Shown in pieces: positions 47,255-58,300 of a DNA stretch of 64,000 nucleotides. Position numbers and translations under genes: made by a program. Position 1 is the stretch's first letter, and the number at the start of each line of letters is the position of its first letter. Where the stretch lies: assembly GCF_964204645.1 (NCBI RefSeq), contig NC_134029.1:4907001-4971000 (forward strand), in the 5' to 3' direction. A model generated the notes under the pieces. It was not told the DNA's origin and did not search any database. It saw nothing but the letters and a program-made list of their open reading frames with translations. This DNA is from Tubulanus polymorphus (Eukaryota; Nemertea; Palaeonemertea; Tubulaniformes; Tubulanidae).

Positions 47255-49813
47255 ATGGCGTTCAGTACTGCCGGCAATAATAACAATGAACAAGCGTGTA
47301 AGTGATCAAATGTGAAATTTGAGAAAAGGGTCTCGTCCTGCTTTTTTCATCAATCATTCCTTTTCCTTGGCCTTTTGGACCATTTGCTTTGATTGGATTC
47401 TTTTCCCTCTTAGCCTGGTCACTATGACACCTGACAACTCTGTCACTGGCTATGGGCGCTGGCCCAGATTGCTGCCCACTGGCTTGTCACATATTATAGC
47501 TGGTGTCGTCAAAAATCAAATTACACAAGTACTGTAGACTACAGTACTTGTGTAGCCTATATGTTGATATCTGTATGCTTGATATTATTATCCATAGGCC
47601 TACTATGATTATCATACAATCTGTCTGTGTGTGTGTCATCTGTGCGGAGGTGGGCGCACTGGGGCCAGAGGAGGGATAAAAACCTTTTTTGGGCCGGTGG
47701 CACAGGAATGAATAAAATAGGCTAGAAAAAAATGGTGCGGAATTTTGAAAGGCAGAAAATCAGCAAGGTCTACGCGGTCTCATGTCCAGGGCAGCAGTTT
47801 AAGTGTTAGGGTCTACTAGAGGATTGTTACAATTAGAATTTGGGTAAAAAGGTTTAGGATTAAACATTGGGCCACAACATTCATAATAGATGAATGTCTC
47901 ACCGCTAGCGTGAGAATGCTTGTTTGATTCTAATTATTGTGATGTATTCTATTTAGGGTCGATCATGCGACGGAACAGTCAACACCTGACGCCTCTATAT
48001 CTAAACGCGCGTCCACCGAGTTTAGTATACAGCAGCGATTCCCCTACACCGATCACAGCTAGCGACCTGCATGGCGGCGGCATGGCGCAATCGTTCAAAT
48101 TCCCGTCACCGGCGACTACGCTCACGCCTACCGTTAAAATGAACGGCGATCTAAACCAGTACGACGTCGCGAAACCGGCGTTGAGCGGTTCGAGGCCGAG
48201 CCTCGTCTCGAAGCCAGAATCGCTCGTCGAACTCGATTACGGTATCGATAAATCGATCTTGTCGCTCGGATTGATGGCTCTTACGTCGTTGGTGCTCGCC
48301 TTGTTCTCGACATTGTTCCTATTCCGACTCGGTTCGATGCAAGCCGACGAACCGTTGATGAAGAACAAGCCGTCGACCACGTTGCGTAATCGTTTGATTA
48401 CGTCGGTTACGATGTACGAGAATTTCCAGGACGTTACGATTGCGTTGTGCAGCTTCATTTTAATGTTGAATCTCTGCTGTTTGCTCGTGTCTTCGATGCA
48501 GTGCTTTTACGCGGCCAAAATACTCAAAGTTCCTCAAGGCGAATTACGGTAAGGAGTTCATTCACGAAACCGACTTATATTTCATCACAGGGGAATCAAA
48601 GGGGAACCCTTTCAGTGCGTCTTCACTGCAGTGCAGTGTATAAATCAGTGATAGATTTTGCTAGTAGACCGCGCTGCGGTGTATTGATGTAATTGGTAAT
48701 TAGTTGTTATCTCTATTGAAAGATGGCAGTACCTGTCAAACATAGTGAAATATTAGTAACTAATGATACACTGCGCCGCGGAGTAGACGCTCTACAGTGG
48801 TATGCCCGTTATTCAACACACTAGGGTGGAATTTTTAAAAATTTTCAAATTATCTCCAGTAGTAAAGGGTATTAATTAATCAGCACTGAAAGAGTTAATG
48901 TGAACATATTTATTGTTGGTTCTCATTGAGAGAAACCCACGACATCAATTTAAACGTCTGTTATTTTCTTATCTTCCATTTCGGGTTTAACTATTTTGAA
49001 TAATTTTATTTTTGAAATGAACTCTGATGATGAATGGTAGGATTCCACGTGAAAAGAACAAAACAATAACAGTTGTTTAAATTGATTTTGTTCATTTCTC
49101 TCAATGATATTCATCAAGACTGGAAAAAGTGTCAACTATTCACAATATTGTAGCCACTTTGGACTTATAGTTTAAATCGATGTCCTTTCGTCCTAGTTCT
49201 GTTTAATTCATCGAGCAAATAGAAAACCTTTTTGAAATGTATTATGTTATCATTACAGGGCTTTCAAATACTTAAAAGAATGCAATAACAGTCGCTTTTT
49301 GGCTGCAACCGGATTGTTCATTTCAATACCAATCACTATTATCGGTGAGTACTCAATCTAAACTGAAAAGTATTTCCTGAAATCATTAATTCCCTGGACC
49401 CTCACTTTCTTAAGTTCCCGGGAGCCCGTTTCATTTAGTTCCCTGGACCCATAATTTCATTAATTCCGTGTACGATTAATTTCATGAGTTCCCCCTGGAC
49501 CCCGGTCATTTCACTGGTCCCCGACACGTGGTTTTGTATACAAATTTATAAGATTGTACGTTCTTTGCGTATTTCAGCTATGATTTTGTACATGTTGATG
49601 GAATTTAATATGATATCAGCGATAATCGGATCAGTGGTGCTGGCGATTGGTATTATATTCTGTCTCTTTTCGATGGTTCACGACACGTATTTCTGGTGTC
49701 AAGAGAAAAAACGCGCGTTCAACAATGAACCGATATACGACAATCCGATGATGTTTTGCGAGGGCGGAGGCGGCATTCCTGGCAAAAAGAACGAACTGTC
49801 GACTTTAGTTTAA
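47255..49813 (+). CDS. Multi-span membrane protein, possibly TMEM221-like
   Basis: Exons 47255-47297, 47957-48548, 49259-49344 and 49578-49813; 318 aa, phases consistent. Residues 1-100 are a polar, Ser/Pro-rich cytoplasmic-looking region. Four hydrophobic segments follow: LGLMALTSLVLALFSTLFLF, FILMLNLCCLLVSSM, FLAATGLFISIPITIIAM, ISAIIGSVVLAIGIIFCLF. The spacing and the segment order recall vertebrate TMEM221, but this is from memory and unproved. The C-terminus ends NELSTLV, a possible PDZ-binding tail, preceded by EPIYDNPM, a possible phosphotyrosine site. The start Met is the first in exon 1. An alternative start is the Met near 47965 in exon 2. Codon use in exon 2 is notably GC/CG-rich. 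AATAAA at 49885-49890. Confidence 0.7.
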
Positions 49814-51984
49814 AGACTTAAGTCGGAACCCGTGGCCAGTATTTTTCACAAGAATTTTGTTTAAACAAATTTTTCTTTTAACTGAATAAAAGTGACTGCA
49901 AAAGGCAGTTTATCAATTCATGTACTTTTAACGAACTTGGATACAACCAATAAGTGATTTTCAACATGAGAAAAAACAGTCTAACTCAGTCTCAGTCGCG
50001 TTTCAAGTCTCAAAATCACCTAGGTTTGAACTTTAAATGGCATTCTTCCCCATTGGAAATGCCTTTAAAATGTGTCTCTTTGAGTAAAATTTTTTTGGAA
50101 GAATATCTAACAGAGCTTCCTCGATTAGGGCTTTGTAATTTCTATCTATATTACGGAGGAACTTCGTTATAACGACTTCAGATATGACATTTCATCGGTT
50201 ATTACAAACCTAGAATTTCCTCTCTAATGATTGGACAGTTTTAATTATTTCATACCGGTTATAATGAACTATTGGGTTATAGATAACGAACAGAATTCCT
50301 GGTCCCCTGAAGTGCACTATATCGAGGTTCTACTGAATGTTTGCCAATCACGGTAAAAATCTGACTTATGTCCAAGTCTAGCGTATGTGTATCTCACATA
50401 AGTCCTGTGAATTTTGTTGGTACTAACAAAGAGATACGACTTACACAAGTTTGACTGTACAATGTAAACCTACTCTTGGTCTCATTTTGTGACGTGTAAG
50501 AACGACCCACCAACATTTCTCGGAATGTATAGTGTATATTTTTGTAGATATGTTAGTTTTATTCGGTACTGTTTCTGTACTATAATTACTACTTAATGTA
50601 TATGAAGTCTTTCAAACATTTATGAAACGCTTGTATTCGAAAATACATCGCTCACCCGTTAAAAAGTTTCAATCAAAAATACGCTCTTCAAATACACGAG
50701 CCTTATACTCATTTGTTAACTGTTTGTTCAAGTTTTTACGGCAATGAAATAATGTTGAGAGAATCTGTGAAAAATATTATCAGTACAGACAGTATTATAA
50801 TATTTTGTGGGAATGTTTTATTGTTCACTACTAGCAGCTTTAGATTTGAAAGCACGTGCAGCTAACCGTGAATACAAACTCCCTCTTTAATATAAGTCGA
50901 GAAAGTTTTGAACAAAAAAAATTCAGATTTCTAGGCCGAATTAATGCACATTTGTACGGGTTTCAATTTTGATAAATATAGGAATAGGATATGTTTGCCC
51001 AGCGGACTTAGTCCTGCGAGTCATCTGTATTTCTTAGGCCAAATATATATTTTAGGGGTAGAATTTCCTTCTAGTTCATAGATCTAAATTTTTGTAGACT
51101 AGGTTTTTAGATTCTTCTGATTAAGTCTTCCATACATACAGCGGTAGTCCTTTCACACACCTTTATTAATTATATACTATTTTGTAAGACTGAATATTTT
51201 CTAATAATCTACATTGAAATCGGGAGGGAGTTGGCATATTTTTCATATACAGGGGTGGGACAGGGTGGTGGGCAAACAGACCCAAAATAGAACACATGTG
51301 CAAAAGTTTATTCTTGCGTCTACAGATAAATCGATTTTTCACAAATAGTTAATTTTTATAGAAGATATTATGGATATTCAGTGAAAACCGTCGTTCCTGC
51401 TTGTGCTGCTAATGTGCTGCTTTTTTACAGAGAAAATCAGGTTTATACGAGAAAAAATAATTTATTGTTTAGAATACGATTATTATATTTTCTATATTAT
51501 TATAGTTCGATAATATATAGTTCTAGAAAAAAAGAAATTCTTTCTTCCTTGTTCTTATTAGGTTATGCATTAAGTTATGTACAGGTATGCATCCAGGACT
51601 TGGTTAAACTCCTTTCGTACATGTGTAAGATGGCATCTGTGGAGGAGGCCTTGGGTTCAAAATCAGCAATACATTGTCAATTTCTTTTGCACTCTATGCA
51701 CAACCTCCAAGTTTCATGCTTTTTGGCTATGTTTATGCCGAGGCTAAATTGGATTATAATCCAATAAGATGGCGCTTTACGCAAGAGGTTTTTGGCTTTT
51801 GAATGGATACCAGACAATTTCAAAGATTTCAAAGAACAGCTGTGAGAATGACAACAAATATACAACTGAAGAACAAATATATAAATCTTGAATAGGTCTT
51901 CATGCCTTTATTCAAATATAAAGTATTGAGATACCATATGGACATACTATTATTCTCGACTAAGTACATGAGCGAATAAATGAA
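49814..51984. other. 3' UTR and intergenic to AIMP1
   Basis: Poly(A) signal at 49885-49890, then repeat debris. A degenerate MITE is suspected at about 50150-50336 (GGAACTTCGTTATAACGAC and, at the right, ATCGAGGTTCTACTG). A 128-codon plus-strand ORF at 51381-51767 has no recognisable domain and is not called. Confidence 0.35.
51907..51912 (-). terminator. AIMP1: Poly(A) signal of AIMP1
   Basis: TTTATT, that is AATAAA on the minus strand, 73 nt past the stop. Confidence 0.55.
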
Positions 51985-54616
51985 TTATTTGACCTGTACG
52001 TTTTTAAGGGTTGGTGCTTTCGCTATGCCTCGACCGGGAATTACTATCTGATCTCCTTTATAATTAGGTAAACCGTTCTCGTTTACTTTCAAATCCGGCG
52101 CGACTTGTTCCCAGATTTTCTTTTTAGGATTCAGCAGTGCATCCGGTTCACCTGAAAGAAGTAAGACATGTTTATAGATACTGCCTATTTACATTAAAAA
52201 CGAGGTTGATGATACTTCTTAGTTCCTGAATTTGAGGAGTATAAGGCGAATTGTCCAAATTTGAGGCAGATTATTGCAATTTTGTTTTTTCCGATAGGAT
52301 ATTGTGGCAATATCTTGAATGATTCACGAGAAAGATATACAACAAGCGGCTTGAAGTCCTTGAAAACATTCCTTTAATTCAGAATAGGAATTACAAATAC
52401 AGTCAAACCCGCTTAATCAGGATTTTTATCTAATGATAATGACTTCCAAGCCGGATTTCCCATAAAGCTGATTAATTTCGTTGGTCCCAAATGATCTGAG
52501 TTATAAGCGGATTCTACTGTAGTATGAACCCGAAATAACATGTTCGAAATTATTGCAATGAAACAAACCTGGATAGCTCTCGCAGATGGCACGTTCTCCC
52601 GGCACGCAATCATCGGGTATTTCTAATATTTCGCAATCATCCCCACCGCTCGCGCACATGATCATTCCTTCCGAGAGTATACCACGCATTTTTGCCGGTT
52701 TCAAATTGCATAGAAACAATGCCTTTCGGTTCTGCATCTGTAAAATTCAAAATAACGAAGGCAACTCACTAATAGATTGAACTACTGACAGGATTGAGAA
52801 CTCTCCCAAGTAGTGAAAGCGCCAAAAGAGTAATTCAGAATGGCAGAGCACAATCGAAAGTCCCTGCCATTAATCTATAATCTAGCTTTGTTCAAAAGAT
52901 ATAAACAATATTTCATTGGGTCAAATCTAAGCCCAACACTTTGTTAGCTATGTACCATAACAGTAGAATAGCCACACGTCTGGAGAATGGATGAGATTAA
53001 AATGAAATATAAAAATTTAAAAGATCAAAACAGAAATTTGTTCTTCAAGAATTAAGACCAAAAGAAACATAATATTGGACTTTCTCACACCTGAAGGTCT
53101 GAAAGGTTGTGTCTTAATTTTTGAATTCAATTCTTGTTAAGTAAATTTTGTTTTTTATCTATAAAATTTGTATAAAGTGGGTTTTGATATAATTAACTAT
53201 GTACCTGTTCTAATGAAACGTGTTTAACTAAACCACTGACAATCGTACGAGTTTTCTCTTCACCGACGTCGACAGTCTCGACGTACAGAGTGTCGGCATC
53301 CGGATGTCTCTCCGCTTTCAATATCAATCCTACTTTGAAATTCAAACGAGATACGTCCACAGGTTTATCATCACTCGCTGCAGGTGGTGCTGGAAAATGA
53401 ACGATTAAACACTTAGATTTGAAAAGGTAGGCCTAATTCACTGAAGTACCAGCACGCACACCAGATGGCGCAATATAATCAGTTTTACATAGCGAAATGA
53501 ACGACATTAAATTTTCAATGAAATTATAACCGAATTTTTAGGCTCCTAAATGCAAATATGACCAGAGTCTTGAATGGATACAAAATTGGCCGTTCCCCCT
53601 CAGTGTATGGTAAATATTTCACTGAAAATGTATCTATTGATGAGAGAAATTGATTCGATTTCAATTGAAATTTTGGCAGGAAAAAAGAGTAACCACTAAT
53701 GAAGCTGACAGAATCCTTTCTTGCCACCAGAGTACCTTATTAACCAAACATTTTCTTAGGCAAATACCTAGAATAATTAACTATTACAGTAGACTTCACA
53801 TTTAAGACACACCTAACTGAATGGAAACAATTCTCAAATAGATTTCAAACTCACGTTGCTTTTTAGGAGCTTTCTCTTTTTTCTTCTTGGCAGCTGGAGC
53901 TGTCTGCTCAACTGGTGGAGAAGGTTCTTTCGTCGCTGGAGGCGTATCAGTTGAAATCGACGGTGTCGTGGTTGCTGCCGTCTTTGCAGGCAGTGGAATC
54001 TGTTTTACTGGAAAACATAAAGTAATAAATTTGGTCGACGAAAAAGAGTTTCGAGGAATATCAAGATTAAGCGCATCTTTCTTTAGCAGGGATTCGAATC
54101 TGATGGTATCAAGACTGCTAAATATGACATGATAACTAAAACTGCACGTGTACCTGCGCACTCATGCTTATCATCAGGCAGGGTTTCATGCGGTAGCAGT
54201 CCGTCTGGTAAAAGCATCAGGTATGAATCTCAGGGGACGCAGGAGGTATTATGCAGGGTTAACTGTTGGCCTACCTCCATTTCTAGTTTCGACGAAAACT
54301 AGTTTCTGAACTAATGATTCAACTTCCGACTTCAACTTCTCATTTTCAGCTTCCAGTTTCTTTTCTTCCTTTACACAAGCTTCTTTGACTGCAAAATAAG
54401 ATTTCAATTAAGTCATAAAACATGAACCAGAAACAAGCCGAACACCAGAAAGAAAAGAAAGGATTGCTCCGGTAGACTATTCTCGGAGCCTTCCATTGTT
54501 TGACACTCACTCGCAGATTCACGTATTGTCGCTAGTTGTGCTTTAAGTTTTTTAATAACTTGTTCAGCGGTTTCCGCGCGATCTTTTATTCGTTTCAACG
54601 ATTCTGCAGATGCCAT
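51985..54616 (-). CDS. AIMP1: Multisynthetase complex scaffold AIMP1 (p43/EMAPII)
   Basis: Six exons: 54511-54616, 54275-54388, 53855-54007, 53205-53389, 52569-52737, 51985-52151; 297 aa (human 312). Residues 1-73 are a leucine-rich coiled coil (KRIKDRAETAEQVIKKL; KEEKKLEAENEKLKSEVESL), which in the family contacts arginyl- and glutaminyl-tRNA synthetase. A Pro/Thr/Ala then Lys-rich linker follows (AAKKKKEKAPKKQ). The C-terminal half is the OB-fold tRNA-binding (EMAPII) domain: VDVSRLNFKVGLILKAERHP, DADTLYVE, GLVKHVSLEQ, NLKPAKMRGILSEGMIMCAS, then the EMAPII tail ending GRGIAKAPTLKNVQVK. Start is the first Met (MASAESLKRIKD). Divergent from CWF19L2, 767 bp between start codons. Confidence 0.93.
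52400..52519. repeat. Pogo-like MITE in the last AIMP1 intron
   Basis: 120 bp between TA dinucleotides; ends CAGTCAAACCCGCTTA and TAAGCGGATTCTACTG, near inverse. TA target site plus CAGT terminus fits the Tc1/mariner (pogo) superfamily. Confidence 0.65.
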
Positions 54617-55383
54617 TCTAACCTAGAGTTGAGTCAACAAGAAGAATCTTAAGTACAAAACAGACTGACAGTTAATCATATGACTGCCGGGCTTATACTT
54701 TTTGCAAGCTTAAGGTAAAAGTAACAAGCATTGTAAATTGGAGTCAGTAACACTGTCCTTTCAACAAATCAATGGCTCCAAAAAAAACAAAGTTTAATTG
54801 AATTGACCGGTAAGGTAAGACGGGTAGGCCTAGTTGTAGTGATTTCATCATCTGAAAAATCAACTCAAATTCCCAAATGATTTTAACACATTACCCGGGT
54901 AAATAGTATCGTCTCGGGTAAACTTGACGTCTCACTAAGTCAATAAGGTTAACGATAGGCTTACTTACTATTTTCGATAAGTTCCCCGTAAAGCTCCACA
55001 TCAAAATCACTGAACTACAACGCTTCAGGTCCGTTCCTCAGTCCGGGCCGTGACCTTACCATTCCATTACGACATCTAGAACTGAACTTGATCTTATATT
55101 TATTGCACCGTATATAACTGGTTCTGGTTTTTAAGACACGCTGTATATTGACAGAACAAAACATTGAAGAATGACATTTAATAAACGCCCAAGCGTTCAA
55201 TGATAAGCTTGGACTCGAACTCGACTTCAAGTCGAGGTGCGACGACATCCCCCGGAATTCGAAGCACTAGTGGTGAATGTTGCGCGTCTGACTGTCGTAA
55301 AATCCACTGCCGTATTTGAGTCGATATTTCCGGCTTTCAAAAATCCAGTTTTGTTCAGATTTTGCTGCACAAATTTCTGAGTG
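54617..55383. promoter_or_regulatory. Divergent promoter region of AIMP1 and CWF19L2
   Basis: 767 bp between two start codons on opposite strands, including both 5' UTRs. No TATA box is evident. Two opposite-strand ORFs here are shadows. Confidence 0.5.
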
Positions 55384-58300
55384 ATGGCTGAAGCGATCGC
55401 GTTCGAGAGTAAATCTGAAAAGTTAAAACAGCGCCAGTTCATCAGAGAACAACGAGAAAAATGTCTGACAAAGGTTTGATCACGATTGATAGAACACTAT
55501 ATCCGTGTTGACGCGATGTAGAGAGAATCCCACAAATATAACGAAAAAGTCCGAAAATGAAACTTCGAGATAGTAGTTTATTTCATCGCTGTGGCTACTA
55601 GTACGGACCCGTACGGATTACTCTGGAGGCTATTCGTTTGGGACTAGGATCTGTACGCTAATAACTGTCGCTGATTGGCCGATTAACGCCGCGCATGCGT
55701 ACAGAGGTGCACGACTTAGAAAATTCAAGGAAAGTGTGGAGAATAGAGTTAGAGAAAAATAGCGGATAGAGCGAGACTCGAACACGAGCCAGTAAATTAC
55801 TAGCGCAGCATCATGCCACTAGACCACCGAGCTCGCTGACAGTCGGTCGAATGTTTTAACTACATATAGCCTAGCCTCACCTTACCCTAACCCTATCCCT
55901 TCCCGTACACATAATTCCAGAGTTATCCGACGGGTGCGTACGAATACGGAATTATTCGTACAGGTCCGTACGAGTAGCCACTTCGTTATTTCAACGTTTC
56001 GACTATATCATAATAGTCATCTTCAGGAATAATGTTCATTATTCCTGAAGATGACTATTAGGATATAGTCGAAACGTTGAAATAAACTACTATCTCGAAG
56101 TTTCATTTTCGGACTTTTTCGTTATAATTGTGGGATTCACTCTAAAAAGGTTTGATCCTTGTAACCTTAGAATTCTGGAATAAATGTCGAGTCAAACACA
56201 AATTGAAATTGTTGCCTTTCCCTTTCTTTAGTTTTTGCCTTGTTTGGACTTCGATCCGATATAGATTTTAGGTACCGGATAAATCTCATTTTAAATGTCA
56301 AAAACCAATAGAACTAGAACTATGATGGACTAACGGCAACGACATAGGCCTAGCAGTTACCCTTATCCTTGACTTGAGGCTGAGTAACTCGTGCTACGCC
56401 TACATAACGTATAGGCCTTTAGAGTGGGAATGTGAGCAAAACTGTTTAAACTGGCATTCACTGATTCAGCCATTCCGTCCGATTTTTAGGCAAAGAAAGA
56501 TTATGATCGTAAACAAAGGGATGAAGAGCAAAGGAAATTACGTGGTGAAGACAACTGGATGCTTCCATCTGTCAGTCAACGAATTTCAGTAAGATGGGAT
56601 CGATTATCTTCAAACAGCTACGAAGACAGCTTAGTCAACTTGTCGTCATGATCTCTTAATTGAATCTTATTACAGGAGGAATCAATGTCGTGCAAGAAGC
56701 ACAAAAAGCACAAGAAAGAAAAGAAGCACAAGAAAAAGAAGAAAAAGAAAGATTCTGTAAGTTCAGAAATCATTCATGATGAATGACGAAAGATTCTTGC
56801 CTAGTTTGATAATTATGATTTATTATCAATAGGATTCAGAATCAGATGATGAACCTCAGTGGGTCGAGAAAGATCAGACAATTCAGCAGAAACATGAAGA
56901 ATCTGTGCCACCAATTAAAGGTCCTCAGTTACAGGTGGGTGAAACAGAGGCTTGTCAGTGGGCTGTGAAATAAGCTTACCTGGAGCAATTGTTAGTTGAA
57001 ATTCGACCCAAGTGTTGAGATATCGCAAATGAAGTAATTTCAACTTTTAAGAGTCGAACCTAACCCAATAGCACTCTCAGGAATTTCACTATAAAGTGTC
57101 TATTACTCCCACATCTAAAATTCCACATTTAAAACAATACTAAGTATGTCATTGATTAGAAGTTGTTTGTGAACACACTTGGCTTTTATATGATATAAGA
57201 TTTGATGAATTGGGCCCCAAAATCAAGACCTTTTGCCCCCCCCCCCTCAAATTCATTCCATACTTACTCGGATATAAACGAGCATTCGGATCTGTCGTGT
57301 TCTTACTATAAATGCTCGAGAATACCAAATAGGAAAATGTTGATTTTTTGGAATTGGGTGTATAGTTTATCTAAGCAAATGGGTTTGAATACCACCGAGT
57401 AGCAGGTGAAAAAAGAGTCAGGGCAGATGTGGGCAGCTTGAGGGTAAATAGGTTAACTGGCAAGGACCAAGTCTTGTGGTTAAGTAATAGCAGCAAGAAA
57501 AATGGAATTTGCTACAGAATATAGAATATTTAATGATTGTTTGTAGAGAGATGATTGGATGGCTGCACCTATGGATTTAATTCCCACCGTATCTAGAGAT
57601 GAACTTCGCAGACGCATCAAAGAGGATAAAAAAGAAAAAGAGCCTGTTTTCGATGAGGTAAAGATGTAAAGATGATATTGGACTGGTTTGAGAAAGAGTT
57701 ACAAAAGGGAACCTCCAGTCGATGATTCCATAGATCCACCAGGTTTACTAATGGTTACTCAGTGTTCGGAAAATATACAACGTTAAATATGCTTTTTTTT
57801 CTGGCTGATAGATCGGGCAGCACGAACGAGAGTTAAACCCGTATTGGAAAGGTGGTGGTACCGGATTACCCGAGGAAGAGAAAAAAGCGGAAAAAGATAA
57901 ACCGATGAGTAATCAGTTCGGAGACGGGGGAGCAACGTGGCTGAAGAAAGCGTATCAGAGATGCGTTGAACAGGCGAAAGAAGAGGGACGAACTTTAGAA
58001 AGCATCGCGGCAGAAAGATATGGGGTTAGTATAATGATATGATTAACAAGAAAGTTTGAAAAAAGACTATAAATTCACTCAGGGTCTGTAGCAGCCGGAC
58101 TATGGGAAGGTCAGCACTTTGAATCAAAAGACAAGTTGCCAGAATTTTTCAATGATTAAGCCATAAAATTAGGAAAAAAGCATTTGAAATCAATTTTGAA
58201 ATTTACCACAAAATTTGTCAATTTAGAAATGTGCTGTGATGATATAAAATCCAAAAGTAAGAACTTTTCAGAATTGATAAGTAAGCACTAATTTCAGGGC

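Larger units (their letters stand above)
55521..56145. mobile_element. Foldback element in CWF19L2 intron 1 (outer inverted repeats)
   Basis: Arms of about 65 bp at 55521-55586 and 56080-56145 (GAGAGAATCCCACAAATATA, with AGTCCGAAAATGAAACTTCG inside) are reverse complements with two or three mismatches. A nested second element (55591-55981) and a central palindrome (55988-56085) lie within. Confidence 0.75.

Noticed and set aside
51381-51767. 128-codon plus-strand ORF between the membrane-protein gene and AIMP1
   Set aside because: Biased, low-complexity composition (Tyr/Ser/Leu from AT-rich DNA), no recognisable domain, no paralogue.
55227-55442. 71-codon minus-strand ORF over CWF19L2 exon 1
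   Set aside because: Opposite strand to a conserved first exon whose sequence matches the family; divergent promoter DNA.
55769-55836. A functional tRNA gene
   Set aside because: A and B boxes are present but the cloverleaf does not close (anticodon and T stems mismatch); better as a SINE-type relic.
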